Shown: positions 1 through 6,357 of the stretch, in pieces
Layout: every line of letters begins with the position of its first letter
Position numbering within the stretch: position 1 is the stretch's first letter
Assembly: GCA_019237515.1 (NCBI GenBank)
Contig: JAFAGX010000190.1
Coordinates: 1 to 10,126 of the forward strand
Length of the DNA stretch: 10,126 bases
Source: Acidobacteriaceae bacterium
Lineage (GTDB): Bacteria > Acidobacteriota > Terriglobia > Terriglobales > SbA1
Direction: 5' to 3'
The notes under the pieces: model-generated
What the model saw: the letters and a program-made list of their open reading frames with translations, nothing else
Database searches by the model: none
What the model was told of the DNA's origin: nothing
Made by a program: the position numbers and the translations under genes

Positions 1-405
1 ATTGCACGGACAGCCATTGCAGACGACAACATTGGTGGTTATCACATCCCGGCAAAGACAGTGCTCATAATGAGCCCTTATGCGGCTCACCGCCGGGCAG
101 CTTCGTGGGAGAACCCGGAAGGATTCGACCCGGAACGTTTTTCGCGCGACCGCTCGCAAAACCGTCATCCGTTTTCTTATTTTCCGTTCGGAGGAGGGCC
201 ACGACTTTGCCTGGGCAAGCGCTTTGCCAGTATGGAAGCGGAGCTAGTGCTGGCGACCATTGCACAGCGTTGGCGGCTCGATGTCGTTCCCGGTCCGCCG
301 ATCGGTACCGAGCCCCGGATCAGTTTGCGGCCGCGCCGAAAAATCACGATGACGCTGCATGCGCAGCCGCTCCGACCGAGTTCGACATCACTCTTTGGAA
401 CTTGA
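1..405 (+). CDS. Cytochrome P450, C-terminal fragment (5' end outside window)
   Basis: Haem-thiolate monooxygenase; only the last 134 residues are visible and the reading frame is open to the window edge. The fragment starts just after where the K-helix ExxR would lie, with the typical beta-strand segment (GGYHIPAKT, visible residues 12-20). It continues through the PxRF meander motif (DPERF, about 43-47) to the haem-binding loop FGGGPRLCLG, whose proximal cysteine ligand is at about visible residue 70. The L-helix follows (MEAELVLATIAQRW). The GTG at 61 is internal, not a start, because the homologous sequence runs upstream of it. The gene ends in TGA at 403-405 and converges on the response regulator. 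Substrate and CYP family cannot be told from this piece. A tailoring role for the lipid locus to the right is possible, but orientation and distance give little support. Very confident of the family. Confidence 0.95.
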   Translation: MARTAIADDNIGGYHIPAKTVLIMSPYAAHRRAASWENPEGFDPERFSRDRSQNRHPFSYFPFGGGPRLCLGKRFASMEAELVLATIAQRWRLDVVPGPPIGTEPRISLRPRRKITMTLHAQPLRPSSTSLFGT

Positions 406-530
406 AGCGTGAGGATGCTTGCAGGGTGGCAGCAACGACGGGGCGAGCGATGAGGGCACCCGAGCCAGTGTCGCTAGTGTCATCGTCTGTACCAGCGATT
501 CAATTCCCAGAGCCTGTGAAGGACGACAAT

Positions 531-557
531 CGCTCTGACTGGCTCCGAGCAAGAGCG
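531..557. terminator. Possible hairpin between convergent P450 and regulator genes
   Basis: The 161-bp gap between the convergent stop codons holds an imperfect hairpin: CGCTCT (531-536) pairs with AGAGCG (552-557), and GCTC/GAGC is nested inside. It could end transcription from either side, but no clear T-run follows on either strand, so this is a weak call. I see nothing else in the gap; the open frame crossing it is a frame-shifted shadow of the P450. Confidence 0.25.
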
Positions 558-566
558 TCATTATGA

Positions 567-1166
567 TCAACCGACCTTTCGATGTTTCTTCATTGCGTGT
601 TGGTCTGCCAAGTAACGAACGGGAGTTCCACAGAAAATACAGATCGTCTCCCGCATCTCGGATTGCTCGTTGAGTTCCTCCGGAACTGAGAACGAACGCA
701 GACAATCAGTGCAGGTCACAACGAAATAGCCTTGGTCATTGCAGGGCACCCAAACTGGTGCACGGTCTGGTTTACTTGAATTTGGCCGGATAGGTGACTG
801 ATCGATAAGTTCCGCTATTCTCTGAAACAGTTCCTCCGGGCTATACTGCCCCTTCACGAAAAAGGCATCAGCGATTAGGCCAGGCGGAGAACCGGCCACG
901 TACTCGCCCGAGATCGCGATGACGGGAATATGCGGGAAACGTCGGCGAGTCACGGAAAGTAGTTCAAAGCCGCTCATGTTGGGCATTCTCAAATCCGAGA
1001 TGATGACATCCGGCATAGAGCGGCGAAGTTCTAACAACGCCTGAAAACCGTCTTTCGCCTTTCTAACCTCATAGCCGTGGTTCGCCAAAACCAACGAAGA
1101 CAACTCCAGCACCGATTCGTCGTCATCAACGACCAAAACACGGTAATTGAATCCGGTTTTACTCAT
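567..1166 (-). CDS. Response regulator: receiver domain plus C-terminal Cys4 zinc ribbon
   Basis: Phosphoacceptor signalling protein of 199 residues. Residues 8-125 form a complete CheY-like receiver: acidic pocket D14-D16, phosphorylatable D58 (in ISDLRMP), switch S86 and conserved K105. It has no recognisable DNA-binding or enzymatic output domain. A short linker leads instead to a small domain with C152-x2-C155 and C176-x2-C179, the spacing of a zinc ribbon; C142 lies nearby. Partners could be protein or nucleic acid. I chose the ATG at 1166 because the following residues lead directly into the first receiver strand. The longer TTG start at 1202 overlaps a candidate -10 element and adds twelve residues unlike any receiver N-terminus. 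No histidine kinase is in the window, and the gene is separated by 225 bp from the radical SAM stop codon, so it is probably its own unit. Whether it controls the neighbouring lipid genes is unknown. Confidence 0.88.
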   Translation of the reverse strand: MSKTGFNYRVLVVDDDESVLELSSLVLANHGYEVRKAKDGFQALLELRRSMPDVIISDLRMPNMSGFELLSVTRRRFPHIPVIAISGEYVAGSPPGLIADAFFVKGQYSPEELFQRIAELIDQSPIRPNSSKPDRAPVWVPCNDQGYFVVTCTDCLRSFSVPEELNEQSEMRETICIFCGTPVRYLADQHAMKKHRKVG

Positions 1167-1201
1167 TGGCACTGATAATACAGGGTCTCTCACGCCTTGC
1201 A

Positions 1202-1231
1202 ACTATGGATGAATCCCTTAGTAGATGACAA
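1202..1231 (-). promoter_or_regulatory. Candidate sigma-70 promoter for the response regulator
   Basis: Read on the - strand: TTGTCA (complement of 1226-1231), an 18-bp spacer, then CATAGT (complement of 1202-1207). This gives 5/6 and 4/6 matches to consensus. Transcription would start near 1195, leaving a leader of about 30 nt before the ATG at 1166. That position would rule out the longer TTG start. The rest of the gap up to 1391 shows only a weak GTAGG/CCTAC hairpin (1354-1369). Confidence 0.35.
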
Positions 1232-1391
1232 ACGGCGGACAGCCCTCCCCCCGAGACCTGCCCGCCGACGAACGCTGTGCGAGCCAGTCTAATCTCAACA
1301 CCCGTCTCAGGAGAACGCCATCTTGCGCCACGTGGGGGCCAAGCACACCTTGCGTAGGAAAGCCCCTACACAGTTTCCAGGCCATCATTTT

Positions 1392-3050
1392 TCAGGCGCA
1401 AATTGCGGATTCAGACGTCGTTTGTGAAGCGTCGGTAACCTGGTTCTGTGCTTCGCGATTAAGCTGTGCCACTACTTGGGCGGCGTACCGACAAAAGTGA
1501 TCGGCGGAAGCCAGCAGTACACCTCCCCACCACAGCTTCATAGGCACCGACCGCCAGCGCCGCAGGATGGTGAACAGGAAGTTCCACCATTCCTTGCGGT
1601 AATTGGATTTCAGTCCCTGGTACCAAAGGCAGCGAAATGCGATAACGATGGCTTCCCCCAGTCTGGGACGGGGTGGTTTCTGCGTCTCACGCGTTCCCCA
1701 GTACTCCAGGGAACGAAGGCAGCGGCGATAGAACTCAGCAGGGGAGTAAATGGACTGCAGCGTATCGGCGACGCCTTTGACCAAAATCGCGCGGGGCAGA
1801 ACGGTGCGGAAATTGGGCGGAGCGAAGTTATTGCCGGTCGGCTCCGCTTCTGTGAGCCGACCCTCCTTGCGTAGGCGCTGGTGCAAGGCGGTTAGGGGCA
1901 TCGCCTGTAGAAATCCCAGCATGGCCCAGGGGATGGCCGCGCGTTCAATGAACTCGCGTTGCTGCTCAAAAATGTCGGTGGTGTCGGAATCGAAACCGAC
2001 GATGAAACCTCCCAACACCCAAAGACCGTTTTCCTGGATGAGACGGACCGTCGCGATCGGATCAGCACGCAAGTTCTGAAATTTTCTAGTTTCCTTCAGC
2101 GCGTCGGCGGAAGGCGTTTCAAGACCGAGGAATACCGCGAAGAAGTTGGCCTCGACCATCGACTGCAGCAATAACGGTCGCTGTGCCAGGTCAGCAGAAG
2201 CTTCGGTCAGGAAGACGAACGGGTAGTTGTGCGCTCGCGACCACTCCCCCATCTCACGAGTCAGGTTCAGCGCCAATTTGTGATTGCCGATGAAATTATC
2301 GTCGACCAGGAAAACAGGTCTCTGCCATCCCAACTCGTATAAGAGATCGAGTTCACGAAGAAGCTGCGCAGGAGCCTTGGTGCGAGGCCTTCTTCCATAG
2401 ATCGTGATAATGTCGCAAAACTCGCATTCGAAGGGGCACCCGCGCGAAAACTGTACCGGCATATTCGCGTAAGCATTCATTTTCAGTAAATCGAATCGGG
2501 GCACAGGTGTACAGGTCACATCGGGTTTGTCCTTGATTACGTAAAGCCGTGCCGCAGTCCCCTCTTCGAGCGCGGCTGCGATACGGTGGAACTCTGCGTC
2601 AGGTTCACCTACTACCACGTGATCCGCCAGCGGTAGCACGGCATCGGGGTCGCTACTGGCGAACGGGCCGCCTATCATGGTGCGCTTACCCAACGCGCGA
2701 GCCCGTGCGAGGATCCTTTCCATCCCGCTTCTTTGGACGTACATGCCGCTGACCATGACAAGGTCGGAATCGTGGATGTCAGCATCGGTTATCTCTTCGA
2801 CAGTTTCGTCGATGAGCCGTATGGTCCAAGACGCGGGGCATAAAGCGGCCACCGTGATGAGACCCAACGGAGGCGTCAAAGCGCTTATAGGAAGAATTTC
2901 GGCTGTAGCCCAAAATGATTTGGGAATGCGCGGCCAAACCATCAGCACCCTGATGTTGCGGCCAAGCGCAGGAAAGTGTTGCTCGCCAAGGAAGCCGGGC
3001 GATGCGAGTTGCCGGAACCCCGCTTCCGACACGTGCATATGGTTGATCAC
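1392..3050 (-). CDS. B12-binding-domain radical SAM protein (DUF4070-type C-terminus)
   Basis: Radical S-adenosylmethionine enzyme of 552 residues. Residues about 32-165 form a Rossmann-like cobalamin-binding domain (RVLMVWPRI strand at 34-42, IGGPFAS at 126-132), without an obvious DxHxxG base-off motif. Residues about 195-400 are the radical SAM barrel, with the 4Fe-4S ligands C205-x3-C209-x2-C212 in SRGCPFECEFCD, then FLVDDNFIG and GLETPS. The C-terminal 120 residues are rich in Trp, Tyr and Arg (LWYQGL, YRKEWWNFLF) and resemble the DUF4070 extension. From memory, relatives with this architecture include hopanoid methylases (HpnP) and archaeal GDGT ring synthases, both acting on unactivated lipid carbons, but the substrate here is unknown. 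The gene follows the ketosynthase by 62 bp with no visible terminator, so it is probably the last gene of the ACP operon. The listed start is GTG at 3050. ATG at 3038 is an equally good start, with GGTGATC (an extended Shine-Dalgarno match) six bases upstream. Confidence 0.9.
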   Translation of the reverse strand: MINHMHVSEAGFRQLASPGFLGEQHFPALGRNIRVLMVWPRIPKSFWATAEILPISALTPPLGLITVAALCPASWTIRLIDETVEEITDADIHDSDLVMVSGMYVQRSGMERILARARALGKRTMIGGPFASSDPDAVLPLADHVVVGEPDAEFHRIAAALEEGTAARLYVIKDKPDVTCTPVPRFDLLKMNAYANMPVQFSRGCPFECEFCDIITIYGRRPRTKAPAQLLRELDLLYELGWQRPVFLVDDNFIGNHKLALNLTREMGEWSRAHNYPFVFLTEASADLAQRPLLLQSMVEANFFAVFLGLETPSADALKETRKFQNLRADPIATVRLIQENGLWVLGGFIVGFDSDTTDIFEQQREFIERAAIPWAMLGFLQAMPLTALHQRLRKEGRLTEAEPTGNNFAPPNFRTVLPRAILVKGVADTLQSIYSPAEFYRRCLRSLEYWGTRETQKPPRPRLGEAIVIAFRCLWYQGLKSNYRKEWWNFLFTILRRWRSVPMKLWWGGVLLASADHFCRYAAQVVAQLNREAQNQVTDASQTTSESAICA

Positions 3051-3112
3051 CCCGCCCGGCAGTATACAGACAATTGGACAATCGAACTACAAGTCAGAGT
3101 TTTCTAAAGAAA

Positions 3113-4330
3113 TCAAGAGCTGGCGGGAGCACGGAACGCCAGAACGGCGTTCAAGCCGCCAAAAGCGAAGGAATTGGAGAGGGCGCACTGTACCTGAGCG
3201 GATTGGGACTTATTGACCACCAGGTTGAGGTTACATTCGGGGTCGGACGAGCTGAAGTTTGCAGTTGGGGGAATCATGCGTTCGCGCAAGGCGAGGACAG
3301 TGGCAATACCTTCAATTGCACCTGCCGCCCCGAGCGCGTGACCGTGCATCGACTTGGTCGAGCTGACCAGAACATGGTCGGCATGACTGCCGAAGATGCT
3401 GCGAATGGCCTGGGACTCGACCCGATCGTTGGTCTCGGTTCCGGTGCCGTGGGCATTGATGTATCCCACGGCAGCAGGCTCAATCGCCGCATCAGCGAGG
3501 GCACTTTTCATGGCCTGGGCGGGACCAGCCAGGCAGGGCCGAGTAATGTGCTGGGCGTCAGAGGACATGCCAAACCCGATGATCTCGCCGTACACATGGG
3601 CACCGCGCTCGCGGGCGCGCTCCAGAGGCTCCAATACCAGAACGCCGCCACCTTCGCCCAGAATGAGGCCGGAACGGTCTTTGGAGAACGGGCGGCAGGT
3701 ATCAGTCGAGACAACCCGCATGGCCTCCCAGGCCTTCAGCACACCGTAGCTGAACGGGGCTTCGCTGCCCCCGGTGATGGCCACGTCGACCTGGCCGGAG
3801 CGCACCATGGCGAAAGCCATCCCCATCGCGTGGTTGGCGGACGAACACGCGGTGCTGATGGCCATTGCCGGGCCGGTGATTCCAAAGTCCATACAGATGT
3901 TGCTCGCACCGGCATTCGTCATGCTACGAGGAATGGTAAGCGGGTGCAGACGGCTGCGGCGATCGAAATAGATATCGTGATAACAAGCGTCTTCGGTGCA
4001 TTTGCCGCCCATCGAGGTGCCTAAGATCACCGCGGTTCGGGGTGCAAGTTCTGGGGTGATGGTGATGCCGGCATCGGCGATTGCCTGACGGGCGGGCAGG
4101 ACAGCGAATTGCGCGAACCGATCGAGTAATTCGCGCTGCGCATTGTCGAAATATTCGGCCGGGTTGAAGTCCTGAATCTCGGCGCCCTGGTGGAAGCGCA
4201 GGGAAGAAGTATCCACGCCGGTGATCGGAGTAATGGCGGAGCTGCCGGCAAATAAGCGTTCGCGGAATTCGCTGACGTTTTTGCCCAACGCGCAGACGAC
4301 ACCCAAGCCGGTAATAACGACGCGAGACAT
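3113..4330 (-). CDS. Beta-ketoacyl-ACP synthase, KAS II type, NodE-like
   Basis: Decarboxylative Claisen condensing enzyme that elongates an acyl-ACP with malonyl-ACP, probably cytosolic. It is 405 residues long, normal for FabF/NodE enzymes. All catalytic residues are visible: nucleophile C162 (TACSS), H294 (NAHGTGT), K326 (STKSMHG) and H331, followed by GAAGAIE. The thiolase-fold N-terminus begins MSRVVITGLG. From memory it is closer to rhizobial NodE than to household FabF: compare CSSANHAM, the stretch VLKAWEAMRVVSTDTCRPFS and the C-terminus ALSNSFAFGGLNAVLAFR. NodE helps make host-specific unsaturated acyl chains, so a specialised lipid is more likely here than bulk fatty acid synthesis. 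The ACP gene ends 8 bp upstream, giving the same ACP-then-KS order as nodFE. The start codon sits in the loop of a perfect hairpin (4321-4337). Exact chain length and product cannot be predicted. Confidence 0.93.
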   Translation of the reverse strand: MSRVVITGLGVVCALGKNVSEFRERLFAGSSAITPITGVDTSSLRFHQGAEIQDFNPAEYFDNAQRELLDRFAQFAVLPARQAIADAGITITPELAPRTAVILGTSMGGKCTEDACYHDIYFDRRSRLHPLTIPRSMTNAGASNICMDFGITGPAMAISTACSSANHAMGMAFAMVRSGQVDVAITGGSEAPFSYGVLKAWEAMRVVSTDTCRPFSKDRSGLILGEGGGVLVLEPLERARERGAHVYGEIIGFGMSSDAQHITRPCLAGPAQAMKSALADAAIEPAAVGYINAHGTGTETNDRVESQAIRSIFGSHADHVLVSSTKSMHGHALGAAGAIEGIATVLALRERMIPPTANFSSSDPECNLNLVVNKSQSAQVQCALSNSFAFGGLNAVLAFRAPASS

Positions 4331-4337
4331 TCTCGCG
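4321..4337 (-). promoter_or_regulatory. Perfect hairpin with the ketosynthase start codon as its loop
   Basis: CGCGAGA (4321-4327) and TCTCGCG (4331-4337) are exact reverse complements around CAT (4328-4330). In the mRNA, a 7-bp GC-rich stem therefore presents AUG as a three-base loop. The 5' arm lies in the 8-bp gap after the ACP stop codon and overlaps the only weak purine stretch (GAGA) that could serve as ribosome binding site. A ribosome finishing the ACP would open the stem, so translational coupling of ACP and ketosynthase is plausible. This is inference from sequence alone. Confidence 0.45.
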
Positions 4338-4338
4338 G

Positions 4339-4596
4339 CTAGGCTCCCTGTGCGGTTCGCCGCTGCAAGTACGATTCCAGACGCTCGATCATGTCTTTTA
4401 CAGTGACAACTGACCGAGCTTCGTCGTCGGGTACATCGATATTGAAGGTATTTTCCAGTTCGAAAAGGATATTGAGCCGGTCGAGGGAATCAATTCCCAG
4501 TTCCTCGAACGCAGCATCTGGAGAAATGGTACTCGGGTCCACACGTTTGACAGAGGCCACAATCTCCAGAACCTTGGTCGTCACTTCAGAGTCCAT
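4339..4596 (-). CDS. Acyl carrier protein
   Basis: Small acidic four-helix carrier of 85 residues, typical length for a discrete ACP. It tethers growing acyl chains on a 4'-phosphopantetheine arm attached to S37, in the motif LGIDSLDRL (33-41). Helix II (LNILFELENTF) and the acidic segment IDVPDDEA that contacts partner enzymes follow, ending TVKDMIERLESYL. The sequence is of the fatty-acid AcpP type rather than a divergent polyketide type. I chose ATG 4596, which has a purine-rich GGCGGA upstream. An in-frame extension to 4806 would add 70 low-complexity, non-ACP residues and would begin inside a palindromic repeat, so it is rejected. It is the first gene of a - strand operon with the NodE-like ketosynthase and probably the radical SAM gene, so it is likely their dedicated carrier. 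It needs a phosphopantetheinyl transferase from elsewhere. Confidence 0.95.
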   Translation of the reverse strand: MDSEVTTKVLEIVASVKRVDPSTISPDAAFEELGIDSLDRLNILFELENTFNIDVPDDEARSVVTVKDMIERLESYLQRRTAQGA

Positions 4597-4662
4597 GATG
4601 TAGTCCGCCTTCGGCCGCACCCGCAACGGGGTTGGAGGGCTGCGTGCGGGGCGCATGCAGAG

Positions 4663-4691
4663 CTTATCCCATCGGGCCGCATCGATGCCAG
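4663..4691 (-). promoter_or_regulatory. Candidate sigma-70 promoter for the ACP-KS-radical SAM operon
   Basis: On the - strand, CTGGCA (complement of 4686-4691) and GATAAG (complement of 4663-4668) are separated by 17 bp, each matching consensus at 4 of 6 positions. A start near 4656 would give a leader of about 60 nt before ATG 4596. The match is moderate and chance cannot be excluded. Confidence 0.3.
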
Positions 4692-4801
4692 CAGTTTTGG
4701 CGGAGTTCCGCGATGTCGCCGGAGGGGATGCAGGCGTAAGAATTGAAACGCACTCGTGTCCAGCCGGGTAGTGGCTCAATTCGAATTCTCGCCCAGCGGC
4801 A

Positions 4802-4915
4802 GTCATCCTGAGCGAAGCCGCCTATCAGGCGGAGCGAAGGATCTCGCGTGGGTTGCCCAGAGCTCCCCGCCAGATCCCTCGCCCCGCTGGTAAAAACGCG
4901 GGGCTTCGGGATGAC
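4802..4915. repeat. MITE-like palindromic intergenic repeat
   Basis: A 114-bp element with inverted ends: GTCATCC (4802-4808) and GGATGAC (4909-4915). CGAAGC/GCTTCG (4813-4818, 4903-4908) extends the arms with a 4-base offset. Inside are two perfect hairpins, CCGCCT-ATC-AGGCGG (4818-4832) and GCCCCGC/GCGGGGC (4881-4887, 4898-4904; 10-nt loop). The octamer GAGCGAAG is repeated directly at 4810 and 4832, flanking the first hairpin. From memory, elements beginning GTCATCCTGAGCGAAG are widespread between genes in acidobacterial genomes. It is non-coding and has no second copy in this window. It lies between two divergent promoters, where its hairpins might separate the two units. Confidence 0.75.
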
Positions 4916-4959
4916 GCACTAAATGGGAGTTTAACTGAGCCCTGTACCGCCGAGACTGC

Positions 4960-4988
4960 TTGGCAATCGGTGACCCGTTGAGTATAAT
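4960..4988 (+). promoter_or_regulatory. Strong sigma-70 promoter for the KS-alpha-like gene
   Basis: TTGGCA (4960-4965), a 17-bp spacer, and a perfect TATAAT (4983-4988): 5/6 and 6/6 matches at optimal spacing, the best promoter seen in the window. Transcription should begin near 4995, giving a leader of about 104 nt before ATG 5099. It starts 44 bp past the repeat element. No comparable match faces the other way nearby. Confidence 0.7.
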
Positions 4989-4999
4989 GTGCCCGCTCC

Positions 5000-5098
5000 A
5001 GGGTCCTACACCCTCGTTCTAGTGTTGCTGGCGCACGGCCTACTTCATTTGATAAAGCAACGCAAATCAAGTACAGCAGCTATACTGTTTCGAATTCT
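5000..5098 (+). promoter_or_regulatory. Structured 5' leader of the KS-alpha-like gene, no clear RBS
   Basis: The leader can form AGGGT/ACCCT (5000-5004 with 5010-5014) close to the predicted transcript start. It can also form a longer stem, GTGTTGCT (5022-5029) with AGCAACGC (5056-5063), with one G-U pair. A TTGAT/ATCAA pair of half-sites (5049-5053, 5066-5070) overlaps the second stem and might be an operator. The bases just before the ATG (CTGTTTCGAATTCT) contain no Shine-Dalgarno sequence. No known riboswitch is recognised. Confidence 0.3.
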
Positions 5099-6349
5099 AT
5101 GAAACGTCGCGTCGTAATTACTGGAATTGGAGCTGTCAGTCCTAACGGCATCGGCCGGGAAGCGTTCTGGAGCGCAACCCGGCGCGGCATTAGCGGGGTG
5201 CACCGCATATCCCGCTTCAATCCCGATGGCTTCAAAGTACAGATTGCGGGAGAAGTGTTGGATTTCCCGGAAGAGCAATATGTGGACCCGCTGAACCGCC
5301 AACACGTATCGCGGGCGGTGCCGCTGGGGCGGGCGGCGATCAAAGAGGCGCTGGAAGATGCTGGAATCGATTATCAGTCCATGAAGATCGACCAACTGCG
5401 GCGCGTCGGAGTAATGACCGGTTCAGGCGGAGGCAGCCAGGATTTTACCGAGGAGCAATACCGCCTGTACTACGAGGGCAAGATCAAGCAGTGCAGCGTG
5501 TATGTGATTCCCACCTCCACCATCGGAACCCTGGCGAGCGAGTTCTCAATGTATTTTGGATTTCGGGGACTCAGCCACGTGGTCTCGACGGGTTGCACAT
5601 CATCGACCGATGCCATTGGGTATGCCTGCCAACATATGCAATCGGGCAATCTCGACTACATGGTAGTGGGAGGGGTGGACGCTCCCATTGCTCCGCTCAT
5701 CATTCGCGGATTTCTGCTGATGCGAATCCTCACGACGCGGTGGAACGATCAGCCGGAACGGGGATCACGCCCGTTTTCTCGTGACCGGGACGGATTTGTG
5801 CTCGGCGAGGGGGCGTGGTTTTTCGTGCTGGAAGATATGGAACATGCCAAGGCGAGGGGTGCGCGAATTTACGGCGAAGTAGCAGGATACGCTTCCACTT
5901 GCGAGGCTTATCACCGGGTCCGCTTGCAGGAGTGTGGTGAGGAACCCGCGCGTACGATCCAGATGGCGATTGAAGATGCCGGAACCAGTCCCTCGGCGGT
6001 GGAATACGTCAACTATCACGGAACTTCCACCGAACTGAACGACCGAATCGAAACGCGTGCCATAAAACTTGCATTTAACGGTCACGCCTACCGGCTGGCG
6101 GGATCGTCCGTGAAAAGCCACATCGGGCACCCTCAAGGCGCTTGCGGCGCTGCGGGCGTAGCGTGCACGCTTTTGGCGATGCGGGACGGCGTGCTGCCTC
6201 CCACCCTCAATTTGGAGAGTCCCGATCCAGAGTGCGATTTGGATTACATTCCGGAGTGTGGCCGCCGCATGCAGCCGGAATGGGCCGTGTGTAATTGCAT
6301 CGCATTCGGGAGCAAGAATTCGGCGCTGGTGCTGCGTAACGTGGCCTGA
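5099..6349 (+). CDS. Beta-ketoacyl synthase, type II polyketide KS-alpha-like
   Basis: Condensing enzyme of 416 residues, full length for the family. Catalytic residues are complete: C166 in STGCTSSTDAIG, H307 in NYHGTST, K339 and H344 in SVKSHIGHPQGACG. From memory the closest resemblance is to actinorhodin-type KS-alpha (ActI-ORF1). Shared features are the TGCTS nucleophile elbow, the segment around PLIIRGFLLMRILTTRWND (199-217), FSRDRDGFVLGEG (226-238), GYASTCEAYH (263-272) and DPECDLDYIP. It has Cys, not the Gln of chain-length factors, so it should condense. No chain-length-factor partner is next to it; the only other KS here is the NodE-like one, which also has an active Cys. It lies alone on the + strand behind a strong promoter, divergent from the ACP operon, and ends 8 bp before the convergent exporter ATPase gene. 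An alternative role is a specialised FabF in polyene or unusual fatty acid synthesis. The class is certain, the product unknown. Confidence 0.92.
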   Translation: MKRRVVITGIGAVSPNGIGREAFWSATRRGISGVHRISRFNPDGFKVQIAGEVLDFPEEQYVDPLNRQHVSRAVPLGRAAIKEALEDAGIDYQSMKIDQLRRVGVMTGSGGGSQDFTEEQYRLYYEGKIKQCSVYVIPTSTIGTLASEFSMYFGFRGLSHVVSTGCTSSTDAIGYACQHMQSGNLDYMVVGGVDAPIAPLIIRGFLLMRILTTRWNDQPERGSRPFSRDRDGFVLGEGAWFFVLEDMEHAKARGARIYGEVAGYASTCEAYHRVRLQECGEEPARTIQMAIEDAGTSPSAVEYVNYHGTSTELNDRIETRAIKLAFNGHAYRLAGSSVKSHIGHPQGACGAAGVACTLLAMRDGVLPPTLNLESPDPECDLDYIPECGRRMQPEWAVCNCIAFGSKNSALVLRNVA

Positions 6350-6357
6350 GAAGGGGT

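Noticed and set aside
105..566. 153-codon + strand frame overlapping the P450 end
   Set aside because: It is frame-shifted against the P450, which carries the haem-binding motif, and its translation shows no domain.
1354..1369. GTAGG/CCTAC hairpin after the radical SAM gene as its terminator
   Set aside because: A stem of only 5 bp and no following T-run on the - strand; not distinguishable from chance.
3074..4024. Long + strand frame of 316 codons opposite the NodE-like KS
   Set aside because: It is the antisense shadow of an enzyme with all catalytic residues intact. Its translation is Gly/His/Arg-rich with no recognisable domain.
3113..4330. NodE-like KS as a chain-length factor for the KS-alpha-like enzyme
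   Set aside because: It keeps the nucleophile C162 with both histidines and the lysine, whereas chain-length factors replace the cysteine, usually with Gln.
4339..4806. Longer 155-residue reading of the ACP gene starting at 4806
   Set aside because: The first 70 residues have no ACP character and begin inside the palindromic repeat. ATG 4596 gives an 85-residue ACP of normal length with a purine-rich stretch upstream.
5081..5086. TATACT just upstream of the KS ATG as a second -10 element
   Set aside because: The only TTGATA-like -35 is 26 bp away and the transcript would be almost leaderless. TTGGCA-N17-TATAAT at 4960-4988 is far better.
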